Notes: generated by a model from the sequence alone, not told the origin. Numbered from the stretch's first letter, positions 18,590-27,935 are shown. The stretch: 64,000 nt of DNA from Methyloversatilis sp. (GCA_016791045.1 JAEUNO010000019.1:201532-265531); one strand, 5' to 3'. Numbers and translations: made by a program.

Positions 18590-18960
18590 CAGATGGCCTG
18601 CATCAGGACGTTTTCGATCTGCGCCATCACGCGCATCGGATCGACCGGCTTTTCGATGTAGCCGTTGCAGCCGGCCGCCAGCACGCGTTCGCGGTCGCCC
18701 GCCATGGCGAAGGAGGTGATGGCGATCATCGGGATCGGTGCGCCGGTTTCGCCGGCCCGGATGCGACGCGCCACTTCGAGGCCGTCGATGTCGGGCAGCT
18801 GGATGTCGAGCAGGATGAAGTCCGGGCGTTCGCGCAGCGCTTCCGCCACACCGTCCAGCCCGGTGATGGCGCAGCGCGTGGCATAGCCGCCTGCATGCAG
18901 GATGAAAGTGATCAGTTCGAGGTTGTTCTCGTTGTCCTCGACCACCAGGGCGGTCTTCAT
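18589..18960 (-). CDS. Single-domain response regulator (DivK/CheY-like)
   Basis: 123 residues, receiver only. Acidic pocket in VVEDNENN, phospho-acceptor Asp in FILLDIQLPDIDG, Thr in IAITSFAMAGD, and Lys in YIEKPVDP. It lacks an output domain, so it probably relays phosphate between kinases or by protein contact. It is joined by ATGA overlaps at both ends to the MASE1 kinase upstream and the receiver-kinase downstream, which implies a fixed stoichiometry. Confidence 0.9.
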   Translation of the reverse strand: MKTALVVEDNENNLELITFILHAGGYATRCAITGLDGVAEALRERPDFILLDIQLPDIDGLEVARRIRAGETGAPIPMIAITSFAMAGDRERVLAAGCNGYIEKPVDPMRVMAQIENVLMQAI

Positions 18961-21920
18961 GGCTTGACCCCGTTGCTGGCACGTCCCGAACCTTCGCGCG
19001 GCACGTGCAGCGTGAAGCGACTGCCGAGCCCCGGCGTGCTGCTGACCTCGACCGAGCCGGCCAGCAATTCAGTGGCGATCTTACGCGTCAGATAGAGGCC
19101 AAGGCCGGTGCCGGGCGTTTTCACGCGCAGGTGGGAATCGATCCGTTCGAAGGGCTGGAACAAGCGGCTCAGTCCGGCTTCGTCCACCCCGATGCCCGTG
19201 TCTTCAACGCTGATGTCGAGCCAGTTTCCACGCACACACGCCTCCACGGTGATTTTCCCTTCGACGGTGTACTTTACCGCGTTGCTCATGAAATTCAGCA
19301 GGCATTGCAGCAGCCTGCGCCGGTCTGCCTGCACCATGATTCCGGGCGGCACCGACACCCGGATTTCCAGCTTCTTCTCGCGTGCGGCCGGCTGCACGGT
19401 CTGCACGGCTTCATCGACCAGCGCCGACACTTCGATGCGCTCCTCGAATACGTCGATGAAACCGGCTTCGATCTTCGAAATGTCGATCACGTCGGTGATC
19501 AGGGCGAGCAGGTGCTTCGCAGAACCGTAGACGCGCTGCAGCTGATCCTGCTGGCGCGCATTAAGTTCGCCCGCCATGCCGGCCAGCACGACACCGGTGA
19601 AGCCGATGATGGAATTGAGCGGTGTGCGCAGTTCATGTGACATCGACGCAATGAACATGGACTTGAGCCGGTCGAGATCCTTCAGCTGCTCGTTCGCCTG
19701 TGCCAGCTCGGAGGTACGTTCGGTCACGCGCTGCTCCAGCGTTTCATTGGCCACGCGCAGCGCGATCTCGTTGCGCTTGATGTCGCCGATGTCGCGCAGC
19801 ACGCTGGAAATGTATTGCACCTTTCCGCTGCCATCGAGATGCGCAAGCCGCACCGCCGACATCGGCACCAGCGTGCCGTTGCCTGCGCGCAGGGTTGTTT
19901 CGCCGATCCAGATGCCGTCGCGCAGCACGGTCGGCAGCTGCACATCGATGTAGTGGCGGTAGCTGTCGGCCGGATAGAAATCGCGGACCTGAAGCCGTTC
20001 CGGCAGACCGTCGAGAGGCAGCCCGAGCATGCGGCGCGCCGAAACGTTGAGATAGGACACGTTGAGCTCGGTGTCGACGGTGGATACGTAGTCGGGCGTC
20101 GCGTCGAGGATCGCCGACAGGCGCGCCTGTTCCTCCTGCGCGAGACGCCGCTCGCGTGCCACCAGAAAGCGCCCCAGCTGCGAGGCCAGTTCGGCGGCGA
20201 ATCGGGCTTCGTCATGCGCCCACTCGCGTATCCGGCCACGCTGTTCAAGGCAGACCACGCCCGCCAGCCGTCCGTCGAGAAAGGCCGGGGCGTCGAGCAT
20301 GGCGGCGAGGCCTTCCCGGTCGAGGTAGCTGGCGGCGAGCAGCGCGGTTGCCGGGTGCGCGCGGGCGTCGCCGGCACTGATCGTGCGACCGCTGCGCAGT
20401 GCCGAAAAATAGTCCGGGAATGCGGCAGCATCGAGCACCTGACCATGCGTGTGACCGCGCGTGACGGCGAGCTGGTCGACGTCGAACAGATCGAGGCAGA
20501 TCAGTTGCCGCGAGTCGTGGTCGAGCCGCCACACACTGGCGCGGCTGACCGACAGTGCAGCCGCGGCGGCTTCGGTCAGCGTGGCCAGCGCATCGTCGTC
20601 ACCCGCCGACAGCGCGGCGTCCGTACTCAGGCGCATGATCGCCGCCAGCTGTCTGTCCTGCCGCTCGAGCCGGCCGCGCTGTTCGCGCCGCGCGCGCAGA
20701 TCGTCGGTCACGTCGATGAAGGTCGCCTGGATGGCCGGCTCGCCCCGCCACATGACCTGACGGATGTAGGCGTCCAGCGTACGTCGCTCGCCGTCGGCAC
20801 GCGTCACGCCGGCCTGCATCGGCAGGATGCGGCCGGACGACAGCTGGCGCCGGTTGCTGTCGCTGTCGACCACCGGCAGATCGTCGGCGACGATCATGTC
20901 GGCCAGCGAACCTTGCGCCATCAGGTCGGCCACCGACTGGAAGCCCAGCAGCTCGGCTGCCCGCCGGTTCGCGAACAGCGGCTGGAAGCGTCGGTGGATC
21001 AGGATGCCCTGGATGGAGCCATCGAACAGGTCGAGCAGCTGCGCTTCGCGCATGCGTGCCCGGCGCGATGCATTCGCACGCTCGTTCAGCGTGATCGACA
21101 GGGCATAGGACGCGATCGACAGCGTGATGATGAAGGTCTGCAGCAGCAGCAGCGCGCGCAGCGGCGTGTCGTTGCCGAACGGTCCGGTACCCTGGCTCGT
21201 GCCCCAGAAGGCGAGCCCCTGCATCAGCACCAGCAGCAGACTCATCCAGCGTACCTTGAGGCGGATGGCCGACAGCACGAGCACGGCCGGCAGCAGGAAC
21301 ATGAACGGTTCCGGGCCATCGAGCACGCGCAGGAAGATCGCTGCCGTGGTCAGCAGGGTCAGCGCGAACCAGGGCAACACCTTCGGCAGATCGCCCGCCA
21401 CACGCCGCCAGTCCAGCCGTTCCAGCCAGCCGGCCACCAGCTGCACCGTCAGCACCGCGCCGGCGAAGCTGGCGGCCGCATGCAGTGTCCAGTCCGACAC
21501 ATAGAACGGTGCGCCGGGATGCCAGGCCACGCGCGCGCCGTGGATGACCGACATCGGCAGCGCGACCGCGAGGAACCACATGTAGTGATCGGCGCGCATG
21601 CGCGGAAAGGGCTGCACCGGACAGTGGCGCAGCACCTGGGTACCCGCGCCGGTCAGCAGGCCGAGGACGCAGGCCGAGCCGAGTGCGGACAGCGGCGTCT
21701 GGCCGGCATACAGCGCCAGCGCGAGGTCGGTCAGCATGATCGCGGGCAAGTGACGCGGGCCGAACAGCAGCACGATGGCGAAGGCAACGCCCAGCGTCAG
21801 CTGGATGACCGGCGGCTGGCCGTCCGACAGGCCGAGCAGCGGATCGACCAGCACAGCGGCGGCGTAGGCAGGCACTGCGGCGAGCAGCGGAACGATCTTC
21901 ACGGAGTGGGGCACGATCAC
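18957..21920 (-). CDS. MASE1-PAS-GAF-PAS sensor histidine kinase
   Basis: About 987 residues if started at the GTG at 21920; GTG 21914 and 21902 are alternatives, and the ATG at 22088 gives a 56-residue non-conserved leader. A multi-helix membrane sensor (MASE1-like, about the first 290 residues) is followed by PAS, GAF (about 440-600) and PAS domains. Then come HisKA with FIASMSHELRTPLNSIIGF and an HATPase with DTGIGVDEAG and GTGLGLYLTRK. It lacks a fused receiver; the adjacent receiver gene overlaps its stop by 4 bp and is the likely partner. The signal is unknown. Confidence 0.85.
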   Translation of the reverse strand: MIVPHSVKIVPLLAAVPAYAAAVLVDPLLGLSDGQPPVIQLTLGVAFAIVLLFGPRHLPAIMLTDLALALYAGQTPLSALGSACVLGLLTGAGTQVLRHCPVQPFPRMRADHYMWFLAVALPMSVIHGARVAWHPGAPFYVSDWTLHAAASFAGAVLTVQLVAGWLERLDWRRVAGDLPKVLPWFALTLLTTAAIFLRVLDGPEPFMFLLPAVLVLSAIRLKVRWMSLLLVLMQGLAFWGTSQGTGPFGNDTPLRALLLLQTFIITLSIASYALSITLNERANASRRARMREAQLLDLFDGSIQGILIHRRFQPLFANRRAAELLGFQSVADLMAQGSLADMIVADDLPVVDSDSNRRQLSSGRILPMQAGVTRADGERRTLDAYIRQVMWRGEPAIQATFIDVTDDLRARREQRGRLERQDRQLAAIMRLSTDAALSAGDDDALATLTEAAAAALSVSRASVWRLDHDSRQLICLDLFDVDQLAVTRGHTHGQVLDAAAFPDYFSALRSGRTISAGDARAHPATALLAASYLDREGLAAMLDAPAFLDGRLAGVVCLEQRGRIREWAHDEARFAAELASQLGRFLVARERRLAQEEQARLSAILDATPDYVSTVDTELNVSYLNVSARRMLGLPLDGLPERLQVRDFYPADSYRHYIDVQLPTVLRDGIWIGETTLRAGNGTLVPMSAVRLAHLDGSGKVQYISSVLRDIGDIKRNEIALRVANETLEQRVTERTSELAQANEQLKDLDRLKSMFIASMSHELRTPLNSIIGFTGVVLAGMAGELNARQQDQLQRVYGSAKHLLALITDVIDISKIEAGFIDVFEERIEVSALVDEAVQTVQPAAREKKLEIRVSVPPGIMVQADRRRLLQCLLNFMSNAVKYTVEGKITVEACVRGNWLDISVEDTGIGVDEAGLSRLFQPFERIDSHLRVKTPGTGLGLYLTRKIATELLAGSVEVSSTPGLGSRFTLHVPREGSGRASNGVKP

Positions 21921-21953
21921 GCGTCGGCGATAAACTGATCTGCATGTTAACGT

Positions 21954-21982
21954 CGTTCCGTGCCGGCCATGTGTGCGGAACG
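21954..21982. repeat. Inverted repeat between the MASE1 kinase and ChaN-like genes
   Basis: CGTTCCG (21954-21960) and CGGAACG (21976-21982) are exact inverted repeats with 15 nt between them. They lie in the divergent intergenic region about 35 bp from the kinase start. This could be a regulator-binding site or an RNA hairpin. No T-run follows on either strand, so a terminator is unlikely. Confidence 0.35.
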
Positions 21983-22102
21983 AACGCCCTGACGATGCGT
22001 CCACCTGCGCGACGCCGGTAACCGCCTGCCGCCGGACGCTGCTTCCGGACAGTCTCCCGGACCTTTTCCCACCCCTTGCCCACCCCACCTAATGACCCTG
22101 CG

Positions 22103-22993
22103 ATGCGATCAATGATGCGGACGGCCGCCCTGTGCGGAGGACTTTTGCTGGCGCCCGCGGTCCCGGCGGCCACCTGCGTGACGCCCGGCAGCTGGCTGGA
22201 ACCGGGGCAGGGCGAGACCGAAAGTGCCACGCTGATGCGCCGCATGAGCCGGCAGTCGGTCGTGCTGCTGGGCGAAACGCATGACAGTGCGGCCCACCAC
22301 GACTGGCAGCTCGACACGCTGCGCGCGCTGCATGCGCTGCGTCCGCGTCTGGTGATCGGTCTCGAAATGCTGCCACGCAGCGCCCAGCCGGTACTCGATG
22401 CCTGGGTGCGTGGCGAACTGAGCGAAGCGGCGCTGTTCGAGCGGACAGACTGGAAGCGCGTCTGGGGCATGCCGCCCGAGCTGTACGCCGGCATCTTCCG
22501 CTTCGCGCGCGACAAGGCGGTGCCGCTGCGCGCGCTCAACATCGACCGCAAGGTGGTGCGCGAGGTGTCGCGGCTGGGCCTGGCCGGTGTCCCGGCGGCA
22601 AGCCGCGAGGGGGTCGGGACGCCGGCCGGCGCGCAGCCGCCCTATCGTGACTGGCTCAGACAGATCTGGAGTGACCACATGCCGGCCGGCAAGGCAATGC
22701 CGGACGACGCCTTCGGCCGCTTTCTCGATGGTCAGCTGCTGTGGGACCGCGCCATGGCCGAGGCGCTGGCCGGTGCCGTACGCGAACAGCCGGACGCGGT
22801 GGTGGTCGGCCTGATGGGCAGTGGCCACGTCATCCATGGCTATGGCGTGGAACACCAGCTGCGCGACCTTGGCGTGCCCGATGTCGGCAGCCTGCTGCCG
22901 TGGGATGCCGACGGCGACTGCGCCGATCTGGTCGCCGGGGTGGCCGATGCGGTGTTCGGCATCATGCCGCCGGCGCGGGGCGCACAGCCTTGA
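22103..22993 (+). CDS. ChaN-like heme-binding protein (DUF399)
   Basis: 296 residues from MRSMMRT; ATG 22112 is also possible. A signal peptide (LCGGLLLAPAVPAATC) may end near a Cys. The ChaN core is recognisable: RQSVVLLGETHDSAAHHDWQ, PRLVIGLEMLPRSAQPVLDAW, and VVVGLMGSGHVIHGYGVEHQ. ChaN of Campylobacter binds two hemes as a dimer and is linked to iron uptake; no iron gene is adjacent here. Its stop overlaps the M1-peptidase-like gene as TGATG, so the two are translationally coupled. Confidence 0.82.
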   Translation: MRSMMRTAALCGGLLLAPAVPAATCVTPGSWLEPGQGETESATLMRRMSRQSVVLLGETHDSAAHHDWQLDTLRALHALRPRLVIGLEMLPRSAQPVLDAWVRGELSEAALFERTDWKRVWGMPPELYAGIFRFARDKAVPLRALNIDRKVVREVSRLGLAGVPAASREGVGTPAGAQPPYRDWLRQIWSDHMPAGKAMPDDAFGRFLDGQLLWDRAMAEALAGAVREQPDAVVVGLMGSGHVIHGYGVEHQLRDLGVPDVGSLLPWDADGDCADLVAGVADAVFGIMPPARGAQP

Positions 22994-25005
22994 TGCGGAT
23001 GCCGGGCTGGCGGGCGCTTGCCGGGCGGCTTGCTGTGGCGATGTGCGCGGGACTGCCCGGCCAGGCGGCGCTCGCGGCACCGCAGCTCGACCTCACCGTC
23101 CGGCTGGAGCCGGCGCAGGGCAGCCTGAGCGCGCACGCGCTGATTGCGCTGCCGGCGAATGAGGCGATCGACCTGCGCATCGATGCCCGCCACCGCATCA
23201 CGTCGATGCAGCTCGACGGCGGCGCGCTGCGTGCCTCGACCGACGGCGGTCTGCAGCTTATCCGCATCGCGGCGGCCAGCCAGCCGCGTCGGCTCGAATT
23301 GCGCTGGGCCATCCGGGCCGATGCGCCGGATGCGGCCGCCTCGCACCGCGACACGCTGACCGCGTTTGCGCCGCAGATCGGCGAAGCCGGCAGCTTCCTG
23401 CCCGCCGGTGGCGCCTGGTATCCGCTGCCCTTCGACAGTGCCGGCCCGCTGCTGCACCGTTACCGCCTGACCGTCGACCTGCCGGCTGCGCAGCGCGCAC
23501 TGGCGCCCGGTGACCGCCAGCCCGACACGGTACGCGACGGCCGGCGCACGGTGCGTTTCGACATGGCACAGGACAGCGAAGGGGCCGATCTGATGGCCGG
23601 ACCCTGGGTCGAAGCCGAGCGCAGCGTGCGCTCGATCGATGGCCGCACGCTGACGCTGGCCACATTGTTTCACCCGGACATCGCCGACCAGGCCGAGGGT
23701 TACCTCGATGCCGCGGCAAGCCATCTCGCGCGCATCGAACAGACCCTGGGCGCCTATCCGTACAGCCGCTTCAGCATTGCCTCGTCACCCACGCCGACCG
23801 GTTTCGGCATGGCCGGCCTGACCTATCTGGGCATCGACGTGCTGCGCCTGCCCTTCATCCGCCACACCTCGCTGCCGCACGAAATCCTGCACAACTGGTG
23901 GGGCAACGGCGTCCATCTGGCGCTGGCGGGCGGCAACTGGTCGGAAGGACTGACCACCTTCATGGCCGACTACGCGCTGCGCGAGGCCAGTCAGGGCGAA
24001 GAGGGCGCGCGCGCCATGCGGCTCGACTGGCTGCGCGGGCTGTCGGCACTGTCGCCGGCGGCGCAGGGCAGTCTGGCCGGTTTCGCCGGACGCACGCATG
24101 ACGCATCGCAATCCATCGGATACCACAAGGCCGCGTTGGTGTTCCTGATGCTGCGCGACACGCTGGGCGCACCGGCTTTCGACCGCGGGCTGCGTGACTT
24201 CTGGCAGGCACACCGTCACCGCCGCGCCGGCTGGCCGGACCTGCGCGCGGCGTTCGAACGCGCCTCGGGCCGCGATCTCGAACGCCATTTCGCATTGTGG
24301 GTGGACGGCAGCGGGCTGGCGGCCCCGGCAATCGCCGGAGCCGTGGCCGGGCCCGACGGTCTGACCGTCACGCTGCAGCAGCCGGCACCGCACTATCCGC
24401 TGGACGTGCCGCTGCATGTGCGGATTGCCGGGCAGACCCGGGTCGAACAGGTAGCGCTGCCGGGTGCGCAGGCACGGGTCAGCCTGCCGCTTGCGGCAGG
24501 CTGCGCCGAACTGGCGCTCGACCCGGATTTCCGTCTGGCCCGCCGTCTGGCACCGGGCGAAGCCCCGCCGGTGCTGCGCGAAGCCACGCTGGACGACACG
24601 CTCGGCCTGACCGTGCTGCCCGGCGACGAGCACCTCGCGGCGGCGGCGCGCACGCTGACCACACAGTGGCTGGATCGCGCGCCGACCGCCATCGACGCCG
24701 CACAGCCGCCGGGCCGCGCATCGCGCCTGGTCATCGGCAGTTTCGCGGCCATCGACGGCTGGCTGGCCCGGCACCGCCTGCCGGCACGCGACCGGGACGG
24801 TGAGGTCGTCGCCTGGGCGCTGCGCGCACCGGCCGGCGGCACGCTTGCGCTGGTGACTGCGCGCGATGCCGACGCGCTGGCCAGGGCGACCAGCGCGCTG
24901 CCGCACTACGGCCAGCAGGGCTGGGTCACGCTGGCCGGCGGTCGCGCCACCGCGCGCGGGCAGTGGCCCGCCGCAACGAAGTGGACGAAGGTCTGCCTGC
25001 CATGA
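22993..25005 (+). CDS. M1-peptidase-like metalloprotease with altered GAMEN motif
   Basis: 670 residues. A signal peptide (LAVAMCAGLPGQAALAAPQ) is followed by a beta-rich N-terminal domain and a thermolysin-like domain with zinc motif HEILHNWWGN and third ligand Glu in NWSEGLTTFMADY. The likely catalytic Tyr is in SIGYHKAALVF. Where aminopeptidases of the family carry GAMEN, this protein reads TGFGMAGLTYLG, so the Glu that holds the substrate amino terminus is missing. A periplasmic endopeptidase, or another altered specificity, is therefore likely. Coupled by TGATG to the ChaN-like gene; the pairing may mean that ChaN-like and protease act together. Confidence 0.8.
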   Translation: MRMPGWRALAGRLAVAMCAGLPGQAALAAPQLDLTVRLEPAQGSLSAHALIALPANEAIDLRIDARHRITSMQLDGGALRASTDGGLQLIRIAAASQPRRLELRWAIRADAPDAAASHRDTLTAFAPQIGEAGSFLPAGGAWYPLPFDSAGPLLHRYRLTVDLPAAQRALAPGDRQPDTVRDGRRTVRFDMAQDSEGADLMAGPWVEAERSVRSIDGRTLTLATLFHPDIADQAEGYLDAAASHLARIEQTLGAYPYSRFSIASSPTPTGFGMAGLTYLGIDVLRLPFIRHTSLPHEILHNWWGNGVHLALAGGNWSEGLTTFMADYALREASQGEEGARAMRLDWLRGLSALSPAAQGSLAGFAGRTHDASQSIGYHKAALVFLMLRDTLGAPAFDRGLRDFWQAHRHRRAGWPDLRAAFERASGRDLERHFALWVDGSGLAAPAIAGAVAGPDGLTVTLQQPAPHYPLDVPLHVRIAGQTRVEQVALPGAQARVSLPLAAGCAELALDPDFRLARRLAPGEAPPVLREATLDDTLGLTVLPGDEHLAAAARTLTTQWLDRAPTAIDAAQPPGRASRLVIGSFAAIDGWLARHRLPARDRDGEVVAWALRAPAGGTLALVTARDADALARATSALPHYGQQGWVTLAGGRATARGQWPAATKWTKVCLP

Positions 25006-25319
25006 CCGTATCGAACTGAAACGTCCGGAATCCAAGTCGTCCGGTACTGAGCAGTGCCCGCACACGTCGCGCATGCCCGGTCACGGCACCGCGTTTCATC
25101 CGCGTCACGACCGGGACGTGCGTCGTTGCGTGCGGCATGGCAGCTGCCTCAGAAAGTTTTCATGCTGCAGCGCTTTTCGGTACCCTGCGAGCGGGCAGGC
25201 GGCCAAGCCTGCCGATTGACGAGTGTCCGGGCTCTGTTGCCGGGCCGACGTGATGGAGACAACGCAGGTCAAGCGTCGCACAGCATGTCGGCGTGTCGCC
25301 CTGCATCGCGGGAGAAGAC
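25006..25319. other. 314-bp intergenic region without a supported gene
   Basis: Open frames here lack family sequence and good ribosome-binding sites. The stretch holds one hairpin, GGCAGGC (25194-25200) with GCCTGCC (25207-25213), about 110 nt before the cupin gene, and a weak promoter-like TTTTCA...TACCCT just upstream of it (about 25157-25186). It may be a structured leader for the cupin gene. I recognise no riboswitch family. Confidence 0.4.
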
Positions 25320-25826
25320 ATGAGAAAACCCTTTGTGAATCTCGATGATGTCGAATTCAACCGTGTCGAGGAGAACGGCTTCTACAGTTCCCGACTCGCT
25401 CAATTCAGCGCCACGATCGGTGCCCGGAAGCTGGGCTACAACCTGACCGAATTGCCACCCGGAAGCGCGCAGTGCCCGTATCACTCGCACCGCATCTGGG
25501 AAGAGATGTTTCTCATCCTCGAAGGCGAGGGCGAACTGCGCTATGGCGATCAGACCTACCCGATCAGGAAGCACGATGTGATCGCCTGCCCGACCGGCGG
25601 TCCGGACACGGCTCACCAGATCATCAACACCGGATCCACGACCCTGCGCTACCTGTCGCTTTCGAATCTGGAGGACATCGAGGTTTGCGAGTATCCGGAT
25701 GCCAACAAGGTGGGCGTGTTTGCAGCGGGCGCGAGCACGCCCGGACTGCGGACGTTTTTCCGTGCCGAAGGCGACGTCGACTACTACGACCGTGAATCAA
25801 CCGATCCCCGGCCCGGCAGCGCCTGA
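25320..25826 (+). CDS. Cupin-domain protein
   Basis: 168 residues. GGGAGAAG lies just before the ATG at 25320 and decides the start. Single cupin: PYHSHRIWEEMFLILEGEGE carries the two His and the Glu of the first metal motif, and GGPDTAHQIINTG contains the His of the second. It is probably metal-binding and cytoplasmic. Substrate and reaction are unknown. It stands alone, with long non-coding stretches on both sides. Confidence 0.8.
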   Translation: MRKPFVNLDDVEFNRVEENGFYSSRLAQFSATIGARKLGYNLTELPPGSAQCPYHSHRIWEEMFLILEGEGELRYGDQTYPIRKHDVIACPTGGPDTAHQIINTGSTTLRYLSLSNLEDIEVCEYPDANKVGVFAAGASTPGLRTFFRAEGDVDYYDRESTDPRPGSA

Positions 25827-25929
25827 CCGCATCGGCCCCGGTCGCCGGACGCGGTCACGTCCGTCACCCGGTCGAAGCACGGCGAGCCTGTAGTCGGCCG
25901 TCAATCAGGTGGCCGGGATCCGTGAAGCA

Positions 25930-26020
25930 CCATACGGCGGCATGCCCGCCCGGGATCACGATTGCCGGTGCGCATCGAAGCCGGATCGCGAACGAGGTCG
26001 GTGCGGCGCGCGCCGTATGG
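25930..26020. repeat. Spaced 10-bp inverted repeat
   Basis: CCATACGGCG (25930-25939) and CGCCGTATGG (26011-26020) are exact inverted repeats 71 nt apart, between the cupin gene and the small oxidoreductase-like gene. The 215-bp gap otherwise shows no gene. They may be paired binding sites or a long-range RNA stem ending the convergent transcripts. Confidence 0.35.
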
Positions 26021-26041
26021 CGGGTCCGATGCATCGGCGTT

Positions 26042-26242
26042 CTATATTGACGGTGCGTGCTCCGGGTGGCGGATCAGCCACGCGGCGTAAAGGCGCTCGT
26101 AATCGAGCTTGTCTTCCTGATAGACGGTCCATACGCAGCGTTCGCAGGCGGATTCGCAGCATTCGGAATCCATCGGCATGCTGGGCGGCACGGGCGCCGG
26201 GTCGTTCGAAATGGAAGGGCGGGTGATGGTCAGTTCGGTCAT
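26042..26242 (-). CDS. Oxidoreductase-like small Cys protein
   Basis: 66 residues. The central segment SECCESACERCVWTVYQED matches the short oxidoreductase-like domain found at the N-terminus of some eukaryotic redox proteins and as stand-alone proteins in proteobacteria. Four cysteines in a CCxxxCxxC pattern could bind a metal or Fe-S cluster. It overlaps the upstream Hpt gene by ATGA. Function unknown. Confidence 0.75.
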   Translation of the reverse strand: MTELTITRPSISNDPAPVPPSMPMDSECCESACERCVWTVYQEDKLDYERLYAAWLIRHPEHAPSI

Positions 26243-26607
26243 GGTCGGATCAGTAAGCGGATATGGCAGGCGGCACGGTTGTAGCAGGCATCCAGTCGCG
26301 ACAGTTCGGCATCCAGGTCCAGCGCCGGATCGGCACCCTTCAAGTGCCTTTCCAGGGTGCCTGCCAGCTCAGACAGTTCGATCGCGCCAACGTTTCCGGC
26401 GCTGCCCTTCATGCCGTGAATCGCCTTGATCAGCGTGTCCGGCTCGCCGGTCTGCCGCGCCAGGTGCGCCACGGCCAGAATGGCGGGTGCGTCGATGAGC
26501 CAGATGCGCAGGATGTCGTCCAGCGCGTCACCGAGCAGTGCGCGCAGTTCGTCGAGCCGTGCCGCATCGATGACCCGGCTCGCAGCAGTTTCGGGATCGG
26601 GCGGCAT
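26239..26607 (-). CDS. Hpt-domain phosphotransfer protein
   Basis: 122 residues, almost wholly one histidine phosphotransfer domain. The active segment is AIHGMKGSAGNVGAIELSEL, with the phospho-accepting His in HGMKGS. It has no fused kinase. The window holds several receiver and kinase proteins without an Hpt (17-22 kb and 43 kb), so it may serve a relay with one of them (inference). It overlaps the small Cys-protein gene downstream by 4 bp. Confidence 0.85.
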   Translation of the reverse strand: MPPDPETAASRVIDAARLDELRALLGDALDDILRIWLIDAPAILAVAHLARQTGEPDTLIKAIHGMKGSAGNVGAIELSELAGTLERHLKGADPALDLDAELSRLDACYNRAACHIRLLIRP

Positions 26608-26667
26608 GCGCTTTTCCGACGGATGGATGTTTCGTTATCGGCCGCAGTCGCCCCGGCTGAATGCCGC

Positions 26668-26985
26668 TCAGCTTTCCCAGATCACCGGCTGGTTGGCACG
26701 CAGTGACCGTTCCAGCTGTTCGATCAGCGGTACCGCGCGCTGTGCCAGCGACACCGGCACCGGTGCGCGTGCGGGATCGACGTCGTCGGGTTCGGGCTGG
26801 CCGCGCTGCGCGGCACGGCTGCTTTCGGCCGCCTCCCGCAGCCGCGCGATGGCGTCCGGCAGCTGTTCGAGTGTGATAATTCCGCGCGGCTCGAAAGCCT
26901 TGCCCATCAACGACAGCAGGTCCTTCGCGACATCGCCGAACATGATGGTGTCCGCAGTGGCCCGGGATTTGAAGGTGATGATCAT
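26668..26985 (-). CDS. DUF1840 family protein
   Basis: 105 residues starting MIITFKSRATADTIMFGDVA, the usual DUF1840 N-terminus, with KDLLSLMGKAFEPRGIIT following. The C-terminus ends in ANQPVIWES, also typical. The family occurs mainly in betaproteobacteria and has no known function. It is divergent from the ROK kinase gene, with about 55 bp between the starts. Confidence 0.85.
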   Translation of the reverse strand: MIITFKSRATADTIMFGDVAKDLLSLMGKAFEPRGIITLEQLPDAIARLREAAESSRAAQRGQPEPDDVDPARAPVPVSLAQRAVPLIEQLERSLRANQPVIWES

Positions 26986-27041
26986 GATGGTTCCGCTGTC
27001 GGATGAAGAAGCCCTGATTGTCGCATCGCGCAGGAGGCCGC

Positions 27042-27935
27042 ATGCGCATCGGCATTGATCTGGGTGGAACAAAGACCGAATTGATCGCGCTGGACGGCAG
27101 CGGCACCGCGTGCCTGCGCCGGCGCGAGCCGACGCCGTCCGGCGACTACGCCGCGACAGTCGCCCTGATCGCCCGGCTGGTACGCGACGCCGAAGACCGG
27201 CTGGGCGTGCCCGCCACGGTGGGCATCGGCACCCCGGGTTCGCGGTCACCGCTGACCGGGCGCATGCGCAACGCCAATTCCACCTGCCTGAACGGCCAGC
27301 CCTTGCAGCAGGACGTCGAAGCCGCGCTCGGCCGCGCGGTGCGCATGGCCAATGACGCCAATTGCTTCGCGCTGTCCGAAGCGGTGGACGGCGCGGGGCG
27401 GGCGGCACCGGTGGTGTTCGGCGTCATCCTGGGCACCGGTGTCGGCGGCGGCATCGTCGTCGATGGCCGGGTGCTGGAAGGCGCCAATGGCGTGGCCGGA
27501 GAGTGGGGTCACAATCCGATGCCCGCGGGGCCGGATACCGAAGGCAGTGCGCCGCCGCCGTGCTACTGCGGTCGCGCCGGCTGCATCGAAACCTGGCTGT
27601 CCGGTCCGGCACTGGCGGCCGATCACCGTCGGGTGACCGGCGAGCCGCTGGCACCGGAGCAGATCGTCACGCGCGCCGCCGCCGGTGATGCCGCCTGCGC
27701 AGCCACGCTGGCGCGCTACGAAATCCGGCTGGCGCGCGCACTGGCCGGGGTGATCAACCTGCTCGACCCGCAGGTGATCGTGCTCGGCGGCGGGCTGTCC
27801 GCGTTGCCGGGTCTGTATGAGCGGGTGCCGCAGCACTGGATGCCGCATGTCTTTTCCGACCTGATCACGACCCGGCTGTGCCCGCCGGTGCATGGCGGTT
27901 CATCCGGCGTGCGCGGTGCCGCGTGGCTCTGGTAG
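27042..27935 (+). CDS. ROK family sugar kinase (fructokinase-like)
   Basis: 297 residues with AGGAGG 4 nt before the ATG. It has the ATP-binding signature [16 protein letters not shown], the catalytic region [13 protein letters not shown] with its Asp, and [21 protein letters not shown]. The ROK zinc motif is visible as the substrate-site His/Glu in EWGHNP and the Cys cluster [15 protein letters not shown]. This set fits the Mak-type fructokinases. It phosphorylates a hexose with ATP in the cytoplasm; the exact sugar is inferred. Confidence 0.87.
   Translation: MRIGIDLGGTKTELIALDGSGTACLRRREPTPSGDYAATVALIARLVRDAEDRLGVPATVGIGTPGSRSPLTGRMRNANSTCLNGQPLQQDVEAALGRAVRMANDANCFALSEAVDGAGRAAPVVFGVILGTGVGGGIVVDGRVLEGANGVAGEWGHNPMPAGPDTEGSAPPPCYCGRAGCIETWLSGPALAADHRRVTGEPLAPEQIVTRAAAGDAACAATLARYEIRLARALAGVINLLDPQVIVLGGGLSALPGLYERVPQHWMPHVFSDLITTRLCPPVHGGSSGVRGAAWLW

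Noticed and set aside
19815-21938. 707-aa open frame on the plus strand
   Set aside because: Antisense to the MASE1 kinase gene; low-complexity Arg/Gln/His composition.
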